Notes: generated by a model not told the origin, from the letters alone. A stretch of DNA of 34,202 nucleotides from Acinetobacter terrae (GCF_013004375.1 NZ_JABERI010000033.1:1-34202); one strand, 5' to 3'. Positions 1 through 8,886 are shown, counted from the first letter of the stretch. Translations and numbers: made by a program.

Positions 1-75
1 CATGAAAGAATCAAGGTTAAATTGAAAGGACTGACCCCTGTAGAATACAGAAATCAGTCCTTAGAAATTGCCTAA
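1..75 (+). CDS. IS3-family transposase OrfB, C-terminal 24 residues
   Basis: The frame starting at base 1 reads through to TAA at 73-75. The residues around LTPVEYRNQSLEIA are the usual C-terminus of IS3-family (IS150/IS3 type) integrase-like transposases, in which 'LTPVEYR' follows the conserved 'RIH.KLKGLTP' segment. The catalytic core lies outside the window. Nothing can be said about activity. Confidence 0.75.
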   Translation, partial: HERIKVKLKGLTPVEYRNQSLEIA

Positions 76-100
76 CTTACTGTCTAACTTTTGGGGGTCA
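1..100 (+). mobile_element. 3' end of an IS3-family element (truncated by window start)
   Basis: Only the last 100 bases are present. A transposase tail runs to a TAA at 73-75, followed by a terminal inverted repeat at 81-100 which, read outward-in, is TGACCCCCAAAAGTTAGACA. It resembles the repeat at 34119-34139 (TGCACCCCGAAAGTTGGACA), so this may be the right end of the same kind of element that starts at the other end of the window. The flanking base 101 begins a sequence that is repeated, inverted, at 34089-34111. Confidence 0.75.
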
Positions 101-107
101 GATCATA

Positions 108-130
108 ATGTTGGGGTTTTTTATTATCTA
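108..130. repeat. 23-bp inverted repeat, left copy
   Basis: Bases 108-130 (core ATGTTGGGGTTTTTTATT) are the exact reverse complement of 34089-34111. Each copy sits within 10 bases of an IS3-family end, on the inner side. Joined, the copies would form a long G/C-then-T hairpin of terminator type, which suggests that an IS split one terminator or that each copy is half of a similar terminator. The left copy would serve the minus-strand gene 141-455. Confidence 0.7.
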
Positions 131-140
131 AATATGATAA

Positions 141-455
141 TTACTTGGTGGTATCTAATTGGTTTTGATTGATAAATTGAATCAACGTATCCTGAATAAA
201 CTCTTCCAACTCAATACCTTGTTTTTTATTTAATTTTTCTAAATTTTCAATTATTTCATTGTCTAATTCAAACGAAATTTCTGATGAGGTCGACATTAAT
301 AAATCGTAGTTACTTTCTACCATTTTGCTAAAGACTTCCTCGGGATTATTCTTTAATGCCACGTTGAAGGACAGTCGGAGAGAGCTGTTAATAATTTCAA
401 CATGTGTATATCCAATATGTTCTGTACTTTTTCCTACGAATCCTAAATGCTTCAT
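141..455 (-). CDS. Hypothetical small protein with RHH-like C-terminus
   Basis: A 104-residue protein I do not recognise. The C-terminal half (about residues 57-100) reads as alternating polar and hydrophobic segments with SFELDNEIIENLEKLNKK followed by a helix ELEEFIQDTLIQFI. This is the pattern expected of a ribbon-helix-helix DNA-binding or antitoxin-type fold. The N-terminal part contains a short beta-rich stretch (THVEIINSSLRLSFNVAL). It lies 54 bases downstream of the antitoxin gene 510-824 on the same strand, so it may belong to that toxin-antitoxin transcript. Function unknown. Confidence 0.55.
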   Translation of the reverse strand: MKHLGFVGKSTEHIGYTHVEIINSSLRLSFNVALKNNPEEVFSKMVESNYDLLMSTSSEISFELDNEIIENLEKLNKKQGIELEEFIQDTLIQFINQNQLDTTK

Positions 456-509
456 AATAATTCTTAAATATAGTGATAGCGAATAGCCCTCAATCGAGAG
501 CTATATAAA

Positions 510-824
510 TTAAGCCAGGCTTTCTTTTACAAATTGTGGATCAACAATAAATAATCTAATAAGTGATGTTGCTGCTCCTGAAGGTCTTCTGGCACCTTGT
601 TCCCAAGATTCAAGTGTACGTTTTGAAACACCCAGAAGCTTAGCAAACTGTTCTTGTGTCAGTTGGGCCTTTCTACGAGCTAATGCTACATCGGTCTCAG
701 TGATCACAGTTCTTTTAGCAGCATTATTAGCAAGCATATCATCTATGCCTTGTAATATTTCAGCTTCAATATCTATGGTTGCTTCAAAAGCTTCGAGTTC
801 TTTTTCAGTCATTAAACGAGTCAT
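510..824 (-). CDS. XRE/HigA-type antitoxin (helix-turn-helix)
   Basis: A 104-residue protein with a C-terminal XRE-type helix-turn-helix (about residues 48-85). LTQEQFAKLLGVSKRTLESWEQG is the classic sequence in which 'VSKRTLESW' is the recognition helix. This arrangement, an N-terminal toxin-wrapping arm and a C-terminal HTH with the antitoxin gene second, matches the HigA-2/NadS class paired with RelE-family toxins. It overlaps the 3' end of the upstream toxin gene by 20 bases, which implies translational coupling. It would normally neutralise the toxin and repress the promoter at 1141-1180. It appears intact although its toxin is frameshifted. Confidence 0.85.
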   Translation of the reverse strand: MTRLMTEKELEAFEATIDIEAEILQGIDDMLANNAAKRTVITETDVALARRKAQLTQEQFAKLLGVSKRTLESWEQGARRPSGAATSLIRLFIVDPQFVKESLA

Positions 825-1127
825 TTAATTTCTCCACCAATGCTTGAAGAGTTTTCTTACTAAGCTGTACCGTTTGCTTTTTACTGTACAAGGTTAATAA
901 CCAAATCTCTCCATTTGTTAAACGATTAAAGTAGATGACTCTGACACCACCACTTTTACCTCTACCATCGCTAGTCCATCGAATTTTACGAATGCCACCT
1001 GAATTAGGCTCTACATCTCCTGCTTCAGGATTTAATGCCAAGAATGTTTGAATTCTTCGTATTCTTCATGAGTCCAATAAACAAGACAGTATTTAGTAAA
1101 TAATGGGGTTTCACATATTGTATACAT
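805..1127 (-). pseudogene. RelE/HigB-type toxin, frameshifted near its N-terminus
   Basis: The frame beginning at ATG 1125-1127 reads MYTICETPLFTKYCLVYW and stays open to about residue 29. The rest of the toxin (GIRKIRWTSDGRGKSGGVRVIYF, then the LTLYSKK segment) is one frame over, from about 1041 to 805. Adding one A to the AAA run complementary to 1047-1049 gives a continuous 107-residue RelE/ParE-superfamily toxin (…EEFKTFLALNPEAGD…). The family acts as ribosome-dependent mRNA interferases. As written the toxin is probably inactive. A TTG within the second frame could start a 78-residue fragment lacking the first strand and helix. Confidence 0.75.
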
Positions 1128-1140
1128 TGCTTGTATTCAT

Positions 1141-1180
1141 ACTACCTTGTAGTAATTCATTCTATCCTACTATGTAGGAT
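1141..1180 (-). promoter_or_regulatory. Two palindromic operators upstream of the toxin-antitoxin pair
   Basis: ACTACCTTGTAGT (1141-1153) and ATCCTACTATGTAGGAT (1164-1180) are perfect palindromes around short centres and share the half-site CTAC/GTAG. Their centres lie 25 bases apart, just upstream of the toxin start at 1127. Paired palindromes of this kind are the expected binding sites of an XRE antitoxin or toxin-antitoxin complex that represses its own operon. Binding by the protein at 510-824 is an inference. Confidence 0.6.
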
Positions 1181-1341
1181 TTTTAAATATTGATTTTTAA
1201 TTTTTGGTGTGTGAGATAGATAAGGAAAGTTCTTATATAATTCTAAAGGAAAGACTATCAGACACGTATAAATAAGATTCTACGTGATGCGATGTTGAAT
1301 GAATGAACCGTACCGGATTTGTCGGAGACTTTTTGTTTAAG

Positions 1342-2258
1342 TTAGGCTACCTGACCTAACGGATTAATTTTATCATAGTACATTGCTTCAAAATCAAAAG
1401 GTGATACATAACCCAGTGCACTATGTACACGCTCTTTATTGAACCAATCTACCCAGTTTAGTGTCGCAAGTTGTACATCCGCTAAACCTTGCCAATCTGC
1501 TTTTAAATATTCAATCACCTCTGTTTTGTATAAGCCATTCACCATTTCAGCCAAAGCATTATCGTATGAGTCACCCGTTGTCCCGACTGAAGCTCGTAAA
1601 TTTGCTGCTTCTAAACGATTGGTATAGCGAATGGAAAGATATTGCACGCCTCTTGCGGAGCAGTGCTCCTCATATGGTGAATCACGTTCTTTGGCATGCC
1701 TCGATCATGTAAAGCTTGCTCGAGTGCATCAAGAACCATATCTGTATTCATGCGTGTCGATACTTTCCATCCAACAATGGCACGTGAGAAGACATCAATG
1801 ATAAATGCCGCATAAACCCAGCCTGAATTTGTTTGAATATACGTGAAGTCAGCGACCCATAGCTGATCTGGATGATCAGCACTAAAATTGCGTTTCACTA
1901 AATCATCTGCCCGTTTTTGGTCATCTCGGCTACGAGTAGTTTGTTTATTCTTACCACGCCAAACGCCCTGTATACCTAGCTTTTGCATCAATCGAGCAAC
2001 TGTACAGCGAGTAATAACATAGCCTTCATGTTTCAGTTTTTGCCAAACTTTACGCACACCATATCGACCTGAACTTTCCTTCCAAATTCGTTTAATTTGT
2101 TCAGTATGATGCAAGTCATGTAAATCTCGTTTCGTTCGATGTTCTGGATTGTCCGCGAGATCTAAAGTCCGGTAATAGGTCGAAGCTGCGATCGGTAAAA
2201 TTCTACAAATCGCATCAACGCCATATAGGTCTTTATTATTATGAATGAAATCCACCAT
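1342..2258 (-). pseudogene. IS3-family transposase OrfB, disrupted at the second catalytic Asp
   Basis: The N-terminal part (1611-2258) has HTH_21 and the first catalytic Asp in LWVADFTYI, then FIIDVFSRAIVGW. After GMPKNVIHH the family normally continues S-D-R-G-V-Q-Y, where the Asp is the second DDE residue. Here these codons are replaced by a 23-base stretch around 1647-1670 (GGAGCACTGCTCC on the coding strand, nearly palindromic), so the frame shifts. The C-terminal part (1342-1647) resumes at VQYLSIRYTN and contains the third acid in NALAEMVNGLYKTE. The net change is about +14 bases by my reconstruction. The transposase should be inactive. Confidence 0.8.
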
Positions 2259-2575
2259 TATTTGTGTGGGCGGTAGAGCTCCGCCTGGGCGAAAAAAGCG
2301 GCTGCTTTGTGTAGAATTTCATTGGCTCGTTGCAGTTCTTTATTTTCGCGTTCAAGTTGTTTAATGCGTTCTTGGTCTGAAAGCTGCTGTACTTTAATTG
2401 GGTTTTGTTTATCTAAATATTTTTGATACCAAACACGTAGAGTTTCAGGAGTACAGCCAATCTTAGGTGCAATTGCTGTGATTGCAGCCCAAGTAGAAGG
2501 ATAATCTTTTTCAGATTCAATCAATAATTGAACCGCTCTATCTCTGATTTCAGGGGTATATTTTGCTTTTGTCAT
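2258..2575 (-). CDS. IS3-family transposase OrfA
   Basis: A 105-residue protein with an HTH_Tnp_1-type helix-turn-helix (about residues 5-55, YTPEIRDRAVQLLIESE then KIGCTPETLRVWYQKYLDK). A leucine-zipper coiled coil follows (LSDQERIKQLERENKELQRANEIL), used for multimerisation. It ends AAFFAQAELYRPHK, typical of orfA in this family. OrfA binds the terminal repeats and is made alone or as an OrfAB fusion by -1 frameshifting. It is intact, unlike the orfB it would pair with. Confidence 0.85.
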   Translation of the reverse strand: MTKAKYTPEIRDRAVQLLIESEKDYPSTWAAITAIAPKIGCTPETLRVWYQKYLDKQNPIKVQQLSDQERIKQLERENKELQRANEILHKAAAFFAQAELYRPHK

Positions 2576-2625
2576 CGGGACATTCTCTCAGGAAAAGTGG
2601 TCTCCGACAAATCCGGTACGGTTCA

Positions 2626-2657
2626 CATCGACTCAGATCCCTATTTGCAACAGTGCC
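2626..2657. mobile_element. Clipped end of an IS6-family element
   Basis: Read on the minus strand, 2657 to 2626 starts GGCACTGTTGCAAATAGGGA and continues TCTGAGTCGATG. This is nearly the same as the left end of the complete IS6-family element at 4404 (differences at two positions). The rest of this copy is missing at the junction with the IS3 element. Its orientation is opposite to the copy at 4404, so the gene between them lies between two IS6 ends. Confidence 0.8.
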
Positions 2658-2880
2658 CGGATAAAACACCTGACTCCCTATTCTTATTTTCATCCTTGTT
2701 CAACCCGCCCTAATCAACTTCAAGTACTAAGATACTGCTTGGACCTAGGCTTCCATCAAAGACTCAGCTATTAAAAACCTATCATTTACTGTTTAACCAA
2801 TTAGGGGCTAGCCGCTTTTTCTGCAGTGGGTTGTGAACTCACAGGCTGTTGGCTAGCAGAAGCCGCACTTACTGCTTTAT

Positions 2881-4230
2881 TCATTGAACGATCATAATTT
2901 TTTGTACCACTGGAGATACACGCCAAATCATATTCCCCACATCATCAGCGACCAAAATAGCTCCTGAACTATCAATTTCTACACCGACAGGTCGTCCCAA
3001 CGCCTCACCTTGATCGCTTAAAAAGCCAGTCAATACATCTTGTGGTTGACCAGAAGGTTGGCCATTTTGAAACGGCACAAAAATGACTTTATAACCACTA
3101 TGCGGTTTACGGTTCCATGAGCCATGCTGACCAATCAGCGCACCACCGCGATATTGTGGCATTAATTGAGCAGTATAAAATGCCAAACCTAAGGATGCGG
3201 TATGATTGCCAAGTGCATAATCAGGCTTAATCGCACGTGCTACCAGCTCAGGTTTTTGCGGTTTCACCCGGGTGTCCACATGTTGACCATAATAACTATA
3301 GGGCCAGCCATAAAAAGCACCGTCTTTGACTGAGGTCAGGTAGTCGGGCACTAGGTCATTACCAATTTCATCACGCTCATTCACCACCGTCCAAAGCGCG
3401 CCACTCTGAGGTTGCCAGGCCATACCATTCGGGTTACGTAATCCTGTTGCAAATGGTCGTACTTTACCAGTGGCAATATCAAACTCCATAATCAGCGCAC
3501 GACCGACTTCTTTATCGAACCCATTTTCAGCCACGTTACTGTTTGAACCCACAGTAATATAGAGCTTGCTGCCTGCAGGATTGGCAATGACATTTTTGGT
3601 CCAATGATGGTTTAGCGTGCCACCCGGTAAGTCCAACACTTTGGTGTCACTTGCTGTAATTTGAGTTATACCTTTTTGGTAAGGAAAGCGCATGAGGGAG
3701 TCTGTATTGGCTACATACAGCATATTACCCATCAGTGCCATGCCAAACGGAGAGTTTAGATTTTGTAGAAATACGGTTTTTTGATCAGCCACGCCATCAC
3801 CATTGCTATCACGGAGCAAGCTAATGCGGTTGGCACTCGGATGCGACGAACCTGCCCTCTTCATCATCAGTTTCATGATTTTGCCTTTAATGCCTTTGCC
3901 GTCATCAGGTTTAGCCGGAGCATCGGTTTCGGCCACCAGCACGTCCCCATTAGGCAGCACATGCAGCCAGCGCGGATGCTGAAGTTCTTTTGCAAATGCT
4001 TGTACTTTTAAACCCACAGCAGGTATTGGCATCGTCCCTGCAGGCCAGCCTTTGGCAGGGGCAATATTCACCGTAGGCAGCAAACTTGATTTGGGCTCAG
4101 GAAGATGAGGTTGAGGACCATAGCTGTCTGTGATGGGAGATTTGGAGGGTGACGCGCATCCTGTTAATACCAATACCATGGCAGAGCCCACTATGGGGAG
4201 TAAAATAGGCATTAAAAATCGAGCAGACAT
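2881..4230 (-). CDS. L-sorbosone dehydrogenase-like (PQQ-type beta-propeller) lipoprotein, frameshifted tail
   Basis: A 449-residue protein starting at an ATG 8 bases after AGGAG. A signal peptide with a lipobox ends at LVLTGC (Cys at about residue 25), predicting a membrane-anchored periplasmic lipoprotein. Residues from about 75 on match the soluble glucose/sorbosone dehydrogenase fold: [62 protein letters not shown] and [14 protein letters not shown]. Enzymes of this fold oxidise sugars with PQQ, but the substrate here is unknown. The end is odd: adding one A to the A6 run complementary to 2898-2903 replaces the short end KIMIVQ by a longer Ala/Ser/Gln-rich tail ending at TAA 2801-2803. 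That tail reads SAASASQQPVSSQPTAEKAA. The propeller itself is complete. The gene lies between two IS6-family ends. Confidence 0.8.
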   Translation of the reverse strand: MSARFLMPILLPIVGSAMVLVLTGCASPSKSPITDSYGPQPHLPEPKSSLLPTVNIAPAKGWPAGTMPIPAVGLKVQAFAKELQHPRWLHVLPNGDVLVAETDAPAKPDDGKGIKGKIMKLMMKRAGSSHPSANRISLLRDSNGDGVADQKTVFLQNLNSPFGMALMGNMLYVANTDSLMRFPYQKGITQITASDTKVLDLPGGTLNHHWTKNVIANPAGSKLYITVGSNSNVAENGFDKEVGRALIMEFDIATGKVRPFATGLRNPNGMAWQPQSGALWTVVNERDEIGNDLVPDYLTSVKDGAFYGWPYSYYGQHVDTRVKPQKPELVARAIKPDYALGNHTASLGLAFYTAQLMPQYRGGALIGQHGSWNRKPHSGYKVIFVPFQNGQPSGQPQDVLTGFLSDQGEALGRPVGVEIDSSGAILVADDVGNMIWRVSPVVQKIMIVQ

Positions 4231-4403
4231 CTTTTCTCTCCTTATTTTTATTGCAATAGCCCTACCCTTACTGTTACCTATAAATCTATAACTTGCTTTA
4301 GTCTTTTAGTAAAAAATAATAATCAGGGAAAATGGATGTTGCCTGCAGGATGTCAGAGATTTTTATTTGTAAATTAATTTTAATGAATAAATTGAGTATT
4401 TAT

Positions 4404-5231
4404 GGCACTGTTGCAAATAGAGATTTGAGTCGATGATGTTCCCTTTAAAAAGTGCTTAGAGACTGAAAACTCTATTCACCAGATACACTTCACCCAGAGG
4501 CTGACCTAATAAAATGAAGAAGCTTGTCCTTTACGTAGGGCACGCATGACTTCAATACCTTTGATTGTGGCATAAGCCATTTTCATAGATTTGAATCCTA
4601 ACGTGGCCCTGATAATCCGCTTTAGCTTGCCATGATCACATTCGATCACATTCGATCACGTTATTTTTATACTTAACCTGCCTGTGTTCAAGGTCTGGTG
4701 GACATTTTCCTTCCCGTTTTAACCTTGACAAAGAGCCTCCATATGTTGGGGCTTTATCCGTGTTGATCACACGTGGAATTTGCCACTTCTTCACATTATT
4801 TAAAATTTTTTCAAGAAAACAATATGCTGATTTGGTATTACGTGTAGAAGAAAGATAAAAATCAATCGTATAGCCACGTTGATCGACTGCACGATACAGA
4901 TAAGACCATCGTCCATTTACTTTTCCATAAGTTTCATCAAGATGATATGAGCTCAGATCTGTAGGATTACGCCAATACCAGCGTAAGCCTTTTTCTATTT
5001 CAGGAGCATAACGTTGAACCCAACGATAAATAGTCGTGTGATCAACATTCACACCACGTTCGGCAAGCATTTCCTGCAGTTCACGATAGCTAATGCCATA
5101 TTTACAATACCAGCGCACAGCCCAAAGAATGATTTCGCCCTGAAAATGCCGACCATGGAAAGGATTCATATGCTGCACTTTTAGCTAAAAGAGCATTCAG
5201 CTTACCATGAGTGGTTATTTGCAACAGTGCC
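4404..5231 (-). mobile_element. IS6-family insertion sequence (IS1006/IS1008-like), 828 bp
   Basis: The ends are GGCACTGTTGCAAATA at 4404 and its reverse complement at 5216-5231, the typical IS6/IS26-family terminal repeat. The length is about 10 bases above the usual 818-820, as explained by an internal duplication. The 8-base flanks (GTATTTAT and TTTCAAAA) do not match, so this is not a simple insertion. IS6 elements move by cointegrate formation and often lack target duplications. Confidence 0.88.
4506..5178 (-). pseudogene. IS6-family transposase, frameshifted by a 10-bp tandem duplication
   Basis: The N-terminal part (MQHMNPFHGRHFQGEIILWA) with the HTH (YGISYRELQEMLAERGVNVD) and the first two DDE acids (HLDETYGKV and VINTDKAPTYG) is normal. 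At 4632-4655 the ten bases CGATCACATT occur twice in tandem, so the frame breaks after NNVIECD, just after the third catalytic acid. The rest of the protein (DHGKLKRIIRATLGF … KGQASSFY) continues in another frame to TAG at 4506-4508. Removing one repeat unit restores a full-length transposase. This copy should be unable to move itself. Confidence 0.85.
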
Positions 5232-5278
5232 TTTCAAAAAGTAAGAATATTATCCCAATAAGGAGGGCTTCCAATTTC

Positions 5279-5448
5279 CATTAAATAGAAGGTTGGCCAT
5301 GAGATGCCAGTATGTCGCTTAAACTGAGGATCAGAAAGCTGGTTTGAATCGATGTATTTCATCCACAGATTATGCACGAATGCTAAGAAATCAGGAATGC
5401 AAATATCCATCAAAAAGAAGATCATTTTTTGATTTATGAAAGAGGTCT
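5279..5448 (-). mobile_element. 5' fragment of an IS5-family element (copy a)
   Basis: The terminal repeat AGACCTCTTTCATAAATCA (complement, ending at 5448) is followed by the transposase start MKYIDSNQLSDPQFKRHTG, then ISWPTFYLM, after which homology stops at about 5279. The same segment is present in the longer copy at 8005-8886. The remaining 40 bases up to the IS6 end (5232-5278) are unidentified. Only a relic; no function expected. Confidence 0.75.
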
Positions 5449-5532
5449 AATAGACGTATTGGAAATATTGGTTGTTTACCAATTTGGGCAAATGTTTAAT
5501 TGATACTGCAGAAGCCGAAAAATTGAATAGTA

Positions 5533-5559
5533 AGCTCATCGGAAGGTGGGCTTTTTTAA
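5533..5559 (+). terminator. Rho-independent terminator (plus strand)
   Basis: AAGCTCATC-GGAA-GGTGGGCTT forms a 9-bp stem with G-U pairs and a GGAA tetraloop, followed by TTTTTT. The gene it served is not recognisable. The upstream frame around 5485-5532 reads GKCLIDTAEAEKLN and may be the tail of a lost gene. Confidence 0.6.
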
Positions 5560-5575
5560 TATTTATCAAATATCG

Positions 5576-5753
5576 ATGACCGCTAATACCATGTTCACGG
5601 CAAAGAGTAGCAGCAGGGGTGTCAGATTCGCCTGCTTCAAAATGGGTACGATCTGACGGTCAGTAAATTTAGAGGTTTTCATGCAGATTCTCCTACCTAT
5701 ACTTTAAGATAAAATTCTACTTTCAGATCCTATTATTTTTAGGGGGAATTATC
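5576..5753 (-). mobile_element. 5' fragment of an IS3-family element (orfA start and terminal repeat)
   Basis: This closely matches 32690-32865 of the intact IS3-family element. It has the same start MKTSKFTD(R/S)QI at ATG 5680-5682, the same leader and the same outer end (GATAATTCCCCCTAAAAATA against GGTAATCCCCCCTAAAAATA). The orfA frame is broken after about 17 codons (…ILKQANLTP instead of [10 protein letters not shown]) and ends within the fragment. A relic of a second copy of that element. Confidence 0.75.
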
Positions 5754-5805
5754 ATTAATGGAATTTTCGCTGTTTTAGACTTCGAAAAAGATTTCTTAAA
5801 GTGAA

Positions 5806-5831
5806 TAAAAAGGCACCTTTTAAAAGGTGCC
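5806..5831 (-). terminator. Terminator of kup
   Basis: GGCACCTTTTAAAAGGTGCC (5812-5831) is a perfect 20-base palindrome, followed on the minus strand by TTTTTATTC. It lies 20 bases past the kup stop codon. Confidence 0.8.
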
Positions 5832-5850
5832 AAATGAAGATTAGAATTTC

Positions 5851-7728
5851 TTAAATTTCAACCTGACTGCCTAACTCTACGACACGGTTAGAAGGAATTT
5901 TATAAAAATCGCTTACAGGACTGGTATTTTTTTGCATGGCGACAAACAGCTTTTCACGCCATATAGACATCTTGTTCGACATACTTGGAACTAGTTTTTC
6001 TCTAGAAATAAAGAAACTTATATCCATTAAATTATATTCCAGTCCTAAGGTATCGAAAGCTTTCTCTAACGCCTGAGGTACATCAGGTTCTTCTTTAAAA
6101 CCATAATTCAGACCTATTCTATAAAAGCCCTTATCCAGTATTTCTGTCTCCATCCTATTTTCTTCATCAACATAAGGAATTTCCGAAACTCTGATCGTTA
6201 CCAGTAAGTTACGTTCATGAAGAACCTTGTTATGTTTTAGGTTATGTAAAAGAGCATGCGGTACGACTTGTGGTGTGCCCGTTAAAAATACTGCATTCCC
6301 GCTAACATTTTGGCTGGTACTGCCTATATGCTCAAGAAAAGTATTAAGCGGGAGCGTATCTTTTTGCAATTTTGCTTGAAGAATTTCTCTACCTTTTTTC
6401 CAAGTCATCATTAAGGTGAACACGATCATGGCAATCAATACCGGTACCCAACCACCAATAAAGACCTTGAGAAGATTAGAACTCAGTAAGATCAAGTCGA
6501 TAAAGACAAAGGGAATAATAAAAAGTAATACTTTCCATGTCTTCCATTTCCAATAACTGTAAGCGAGAAAAGCAACCAATAACGTGTCACAGAACATGGT
6601 CACTGTCACTGCCAAGCCATATGCTCCTGCTAGACTACTACTAGTTTCAAATATTAATACTAGAATAGTAATAGAAATAAATAACAGCCAATTAAGTAAT
6701 GGAATATAGATTTGCCCAATTTCTGAGTCAGAGGTATGTAAAATTGTTAAGCGAGGTAAAAATCCCAGTTGGATTGCTTGCTTCGCCATGGAAAATACAC
6801 CACTGATCAAAGCTTGAGAAGCGATTACTGCGGCTGCGGTTGCAAGAATAATCATCGGATATAGAAGAGCTGAAGGGAGAAGCAAGTAAAAGGGATTCAT
6901 GATTGTTGTTGGATCCCGTAACAGCAACGCTCCTTGTCCTGCATAATTCAGCATTAAACAGGGGAGAACAATTAAAAACCAACCCAACCGAATCGGTAGA
7001 ATTCCGAAATGACCCATATCTGCATATAAGGCTTCTCCACCTGTAACCGTTAGAACGACAGCTCCCATCACGAAAAATGAAATAACAGGATTATTAACTA
7101 CAAACAAAAAAGCCCAATGCGGGCTAAGTAATGCGAGAACAAACGGACTTTGAATAATACTACTGATACCTATGGCACCAATAGAAAGAAACCATATTAG
7201 TGTTATGGGACCAAAGAACTTTCCCATTACCGCAGAACCATGTCTTTGAACAGCAAAGAGTGCGATTAAAATTCCAATACTGATTGGAATGACGAAGCGA
7301 TCAAAAGCTGGCGCGGCAATTGAAAGGCCCTCTACTGCAGAAAGTACCGAAATTGCCGGAGTAATAATGCCATCTCCAAAAAATAAAGATGCGCCCACAA
7401 AACCTAAGATAATGATGATCAGTTTTTTTCGGGGAGAGAGACCTTCTTGGCGAAGATTTAGGGCCAATAGAGCCATAATTCCCCCTTCACCATTGTTATC
7501 TGCTCTCATGATGACCAATACATATTTAATAGAAACAATTAATGTAATGGTCCAGAAGATTAAGGACAGAATCCCAAGAATATTAATTTCGTTAATCGGT
7601 AATCCACGGGTTGCGTGAAAACTTTCTTTTAATGCATATAAAGGACTTGTCCCTATATCACCGAATACCACGCCTAATGCAGCTAGCGTCAATGCTGGTA
7701 CTGCCGGCTTACTGATTTTATTCTGCAT
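5851..7728 (-). CDS. kup: Low-affinity potassium uptake protein Kup
   Basis: A 625-residue inner-membrane K+/H+ symporter of the KUP/HAK/KT family. The signature [19 protein letters not shown] stands near the N-terminus. About 12 hydrophobic segments fill residues 10-460 (for example [20 protein letters not shown] and [13 protein letters not shown]). A soluble C-terminal domain of about 165 residues follows. Length matches E. coli Kup (622). I place the start at ATG 7726-7728; an in-frame TTG lies three codons upstream. It is monocistronic with its own terminator. The flanks on both sides are IS debris, so it may have arrived as a separate module. It appears fully intact. Confidence 0.95.
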   Translation of the reverse strand: MQNKISKPAVPALTLAALGVVFGDIGTSPLYALKESFHATRGLPINEINILGILSLIFWTITLIVSIKYVLVIMRADNNGEGGIMALLALNLRQEGLSPRKKLIIIILGFVGASLFFGDGIITPAISVLSAVEGLSIAAPAFDRFVIPISIGILIALFAVQRHGSAVMGKFFGPITLIWFLSIGAIGISSIIQSPFVLALLSPHWAFLFVVNNPVISFFVMGAVVLTVTGGEALYADMGHFGILPIRLGWFLIVLPCLMLNYAGQGALLLRDPTTIMNPFYLLLPSALLYPMIILATAAAVIASQALISGVFSMAKQAIQLGFLPRLTILHTSDSEIGQIYIPLLNWLLFISITILVLIFETSSSLAGAYGLAVTVTMFCDTLLVAFLAYSYWKWKTWKVLLFIIPFVFIDLILLSSNLLKVFIGGWVPVLIAMIVFTLMMTWKKGREILQAKLQKDTLPLNTFLEHIGSTSQNVSGNAVFLTGTPQVVPHALLHNLKHNKVLHERNLLVTIRVSEIPYVDEENRMETEILDKGFYRIGLNYGFKEEPDVPQALEKAFDTLGLEYNLMDISFFISREKLVPSMSNKMSIWREKLFVAMQKNTSPVSDFYKIPSNRVVELGSQVEI

Positions 7729-7880
7729 ATTGTGCAAATCAAAAAACTGATAAGCCTAAAATTTTATCATTAGAGTTATCATGAAATTGCTTATACTTAA
7801 AAAAACGATGTCTTTTAAGAATCTAATAGCTTTTCTATGTAAGCCCGCACCATATGAGTGCTGATTTAAGTGATTTTATT

Positions 7881-8004
7881 GACATCCTCTCCCCCTTAAA
7901 AGAGGGAGATTCCTCCTGCGAGACACTTATGCCCAAGCGCAAGTATGTTCTTAGCACTGTTCAAGTCCCGATTCAGGACACTTGAGCAGTTTTCACATTC
8001 CCAT
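7881..8004 (-). mobile_element. 3' fragment of an IS200/IS605-type element (TnpB tail plus right end)
   Basis: The minus strand from 8004 reads GLWECENC, then NRDLNSAKNILALGHK, to TAA at 7896-7898. This is the end of the TnpB zinc-finger and the RuvC-III region (Asp in NRDLNSA). Beyond the stop lie a hairpin (TCTCCC…GGGAGA) and the right end GAGGATGTCAA, which is shared with the element ending at 16442. The two independent copies define the same 3' boundary. The 5' part of the gene is gone; an IS5-family element abuts at 8005. Confidence 0.8.
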
Positions 8005-8886
8005 AGACCTTTCATAAATCATTTTTTACTCAGTTCCATGTTGTAAATTTCAGCAATTAAATTGAATCTCAAACCGAGCATTTTCGCTCTATTTCGGTAA
8101 CGTTCCGCAAGTGTTTTGAAAGTTTTCAGCATGCCAAATACATGCTCTATGCCGATTTTTCTTTTATTGATTTCCCGGTTATAGACTTTTAATTCAGCAT
8201 CCAGTTTACAGTTTCTTTTGGCTTTTAACTGCAACAAACTATTAGGATGAAAAGTATAAATATCCTGATAGCCTTTATCTGCAAGGATTAATGCTCCTGA
8301 AGGAATCAGCTTTATGTTCCTTTTAACTGCACCGCGACTGGTACATAAACTCAGAATTTGCCGAGTCCTGTAGTGAATCATGACCTGTACTTTAAAGGTA
8401 TGGGGCTTTTTCTTGCCGCTATAGCTTTTGTTCTGTTTTTAGGTCTCTGGATTGGAATTTCTGTTGCATCCACGATCACAACATTCCAGTCTATGCCTTC
8501 ACCTTCGGGTAAATCTTTGGGTAAATTAAACAGATTGGACCGAATCAGGCGGTCTTCCACATGACGTACAATTCTTGAGGCTGTGGGCCTTGAAACCCCG
8601 TAACTTGCAGCAACGTGAATATTCCCGCCAATAGCTCAGACAGAGCAGAACCTGATCTTCCAGGCTTAACTTGGGCGGTCTGCCTTTGGCAGGGACATGC
8701 TTTTCAATTGCTCAACCATTAAATAGAAGGTTGACCATGAGATGTCTGTGTATCGCTTGAACTGAGGATCAGAAAGCTTCTTGGAATCGGTGTATTTCAT
8801 CTACAGATTATGCATGAATACGGTAAATTTTTCGGTATAGATAATAGTCAAAAAGAAGATCACTTTTTGATTTATGAAAGAGGTCT
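8005..8886 (-). mobile_element. IS5-family insertion sequence, decayed (copy b)
   Basis: The ends are AGACC(TC)TTTCATAAATCA at both sides: 8005-8021, with two bases missing in the left copy, and 8868-8886. Length is about 880 bp. It carries one transposase gene with several frame breaks. Three further fragments of related elements lie at 5279-5448, 9780-9812 and 18927-19191, all in the same orientation. No 3- or 4-base target duplication is evident. Confidence 0.75.
8019..8800 (-). pseudogene. IS5-family (DDE_Tnp_4) transposase, multiply frameshifted
   Basis: Reassembled across frames the protein begins MKYTDSKKLSDPQFKRYTD. It continues RIVRHVEDRLIRSNLFNLP, NVVIVDATEIPIQRPKK (first Asp), SGKKKPHTFKVQVM and ALILADKGYQDI (second Asp). 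It ends IGIEHVFGMLKTFKTLAERY (catalytic Glu) to TGA at 8019-8021. Two of the breaks are each repaired by adding one A (complement of 8436-8440 and 8701-8704). A further deletion of several bases lies near 8620. Non-functional as written. Confidence 0.75.

Larger units (their letters stand above)
1304..2625 (-). mobile_element. IS3-family insertion sequence with 26-bp perfect terminal repeats
   Basis: Perfect inverted repeats of 26 bases, beginning TGAACCGTACCGGATTTGTC, bound the element at 1304-1329 and 2600-2625, giving 1322 bp. It carries the two overlapping frames typical of the family (orfA 2258-2575, orfB 1342-2258, minus strand). A T-rich slip sequence (TTTTTTC on the coding strand, complement of 2291-2298) sits at the end of orfA where a -1 frameshift would make OrfAB. 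No target duplication is visible: the flanks are GAA and CAT. The right flank is a clipped IS6-family end, so flanking DNA has been lost. Confidence 0.85.

Noticed and set aside
4404..5231. Complete composite transposon bounded by two IS6 copies
   Set aside because: The left copy is only 32 bases and no 8-bp target duplication is present, so only the remains of such a unit can be claimed.
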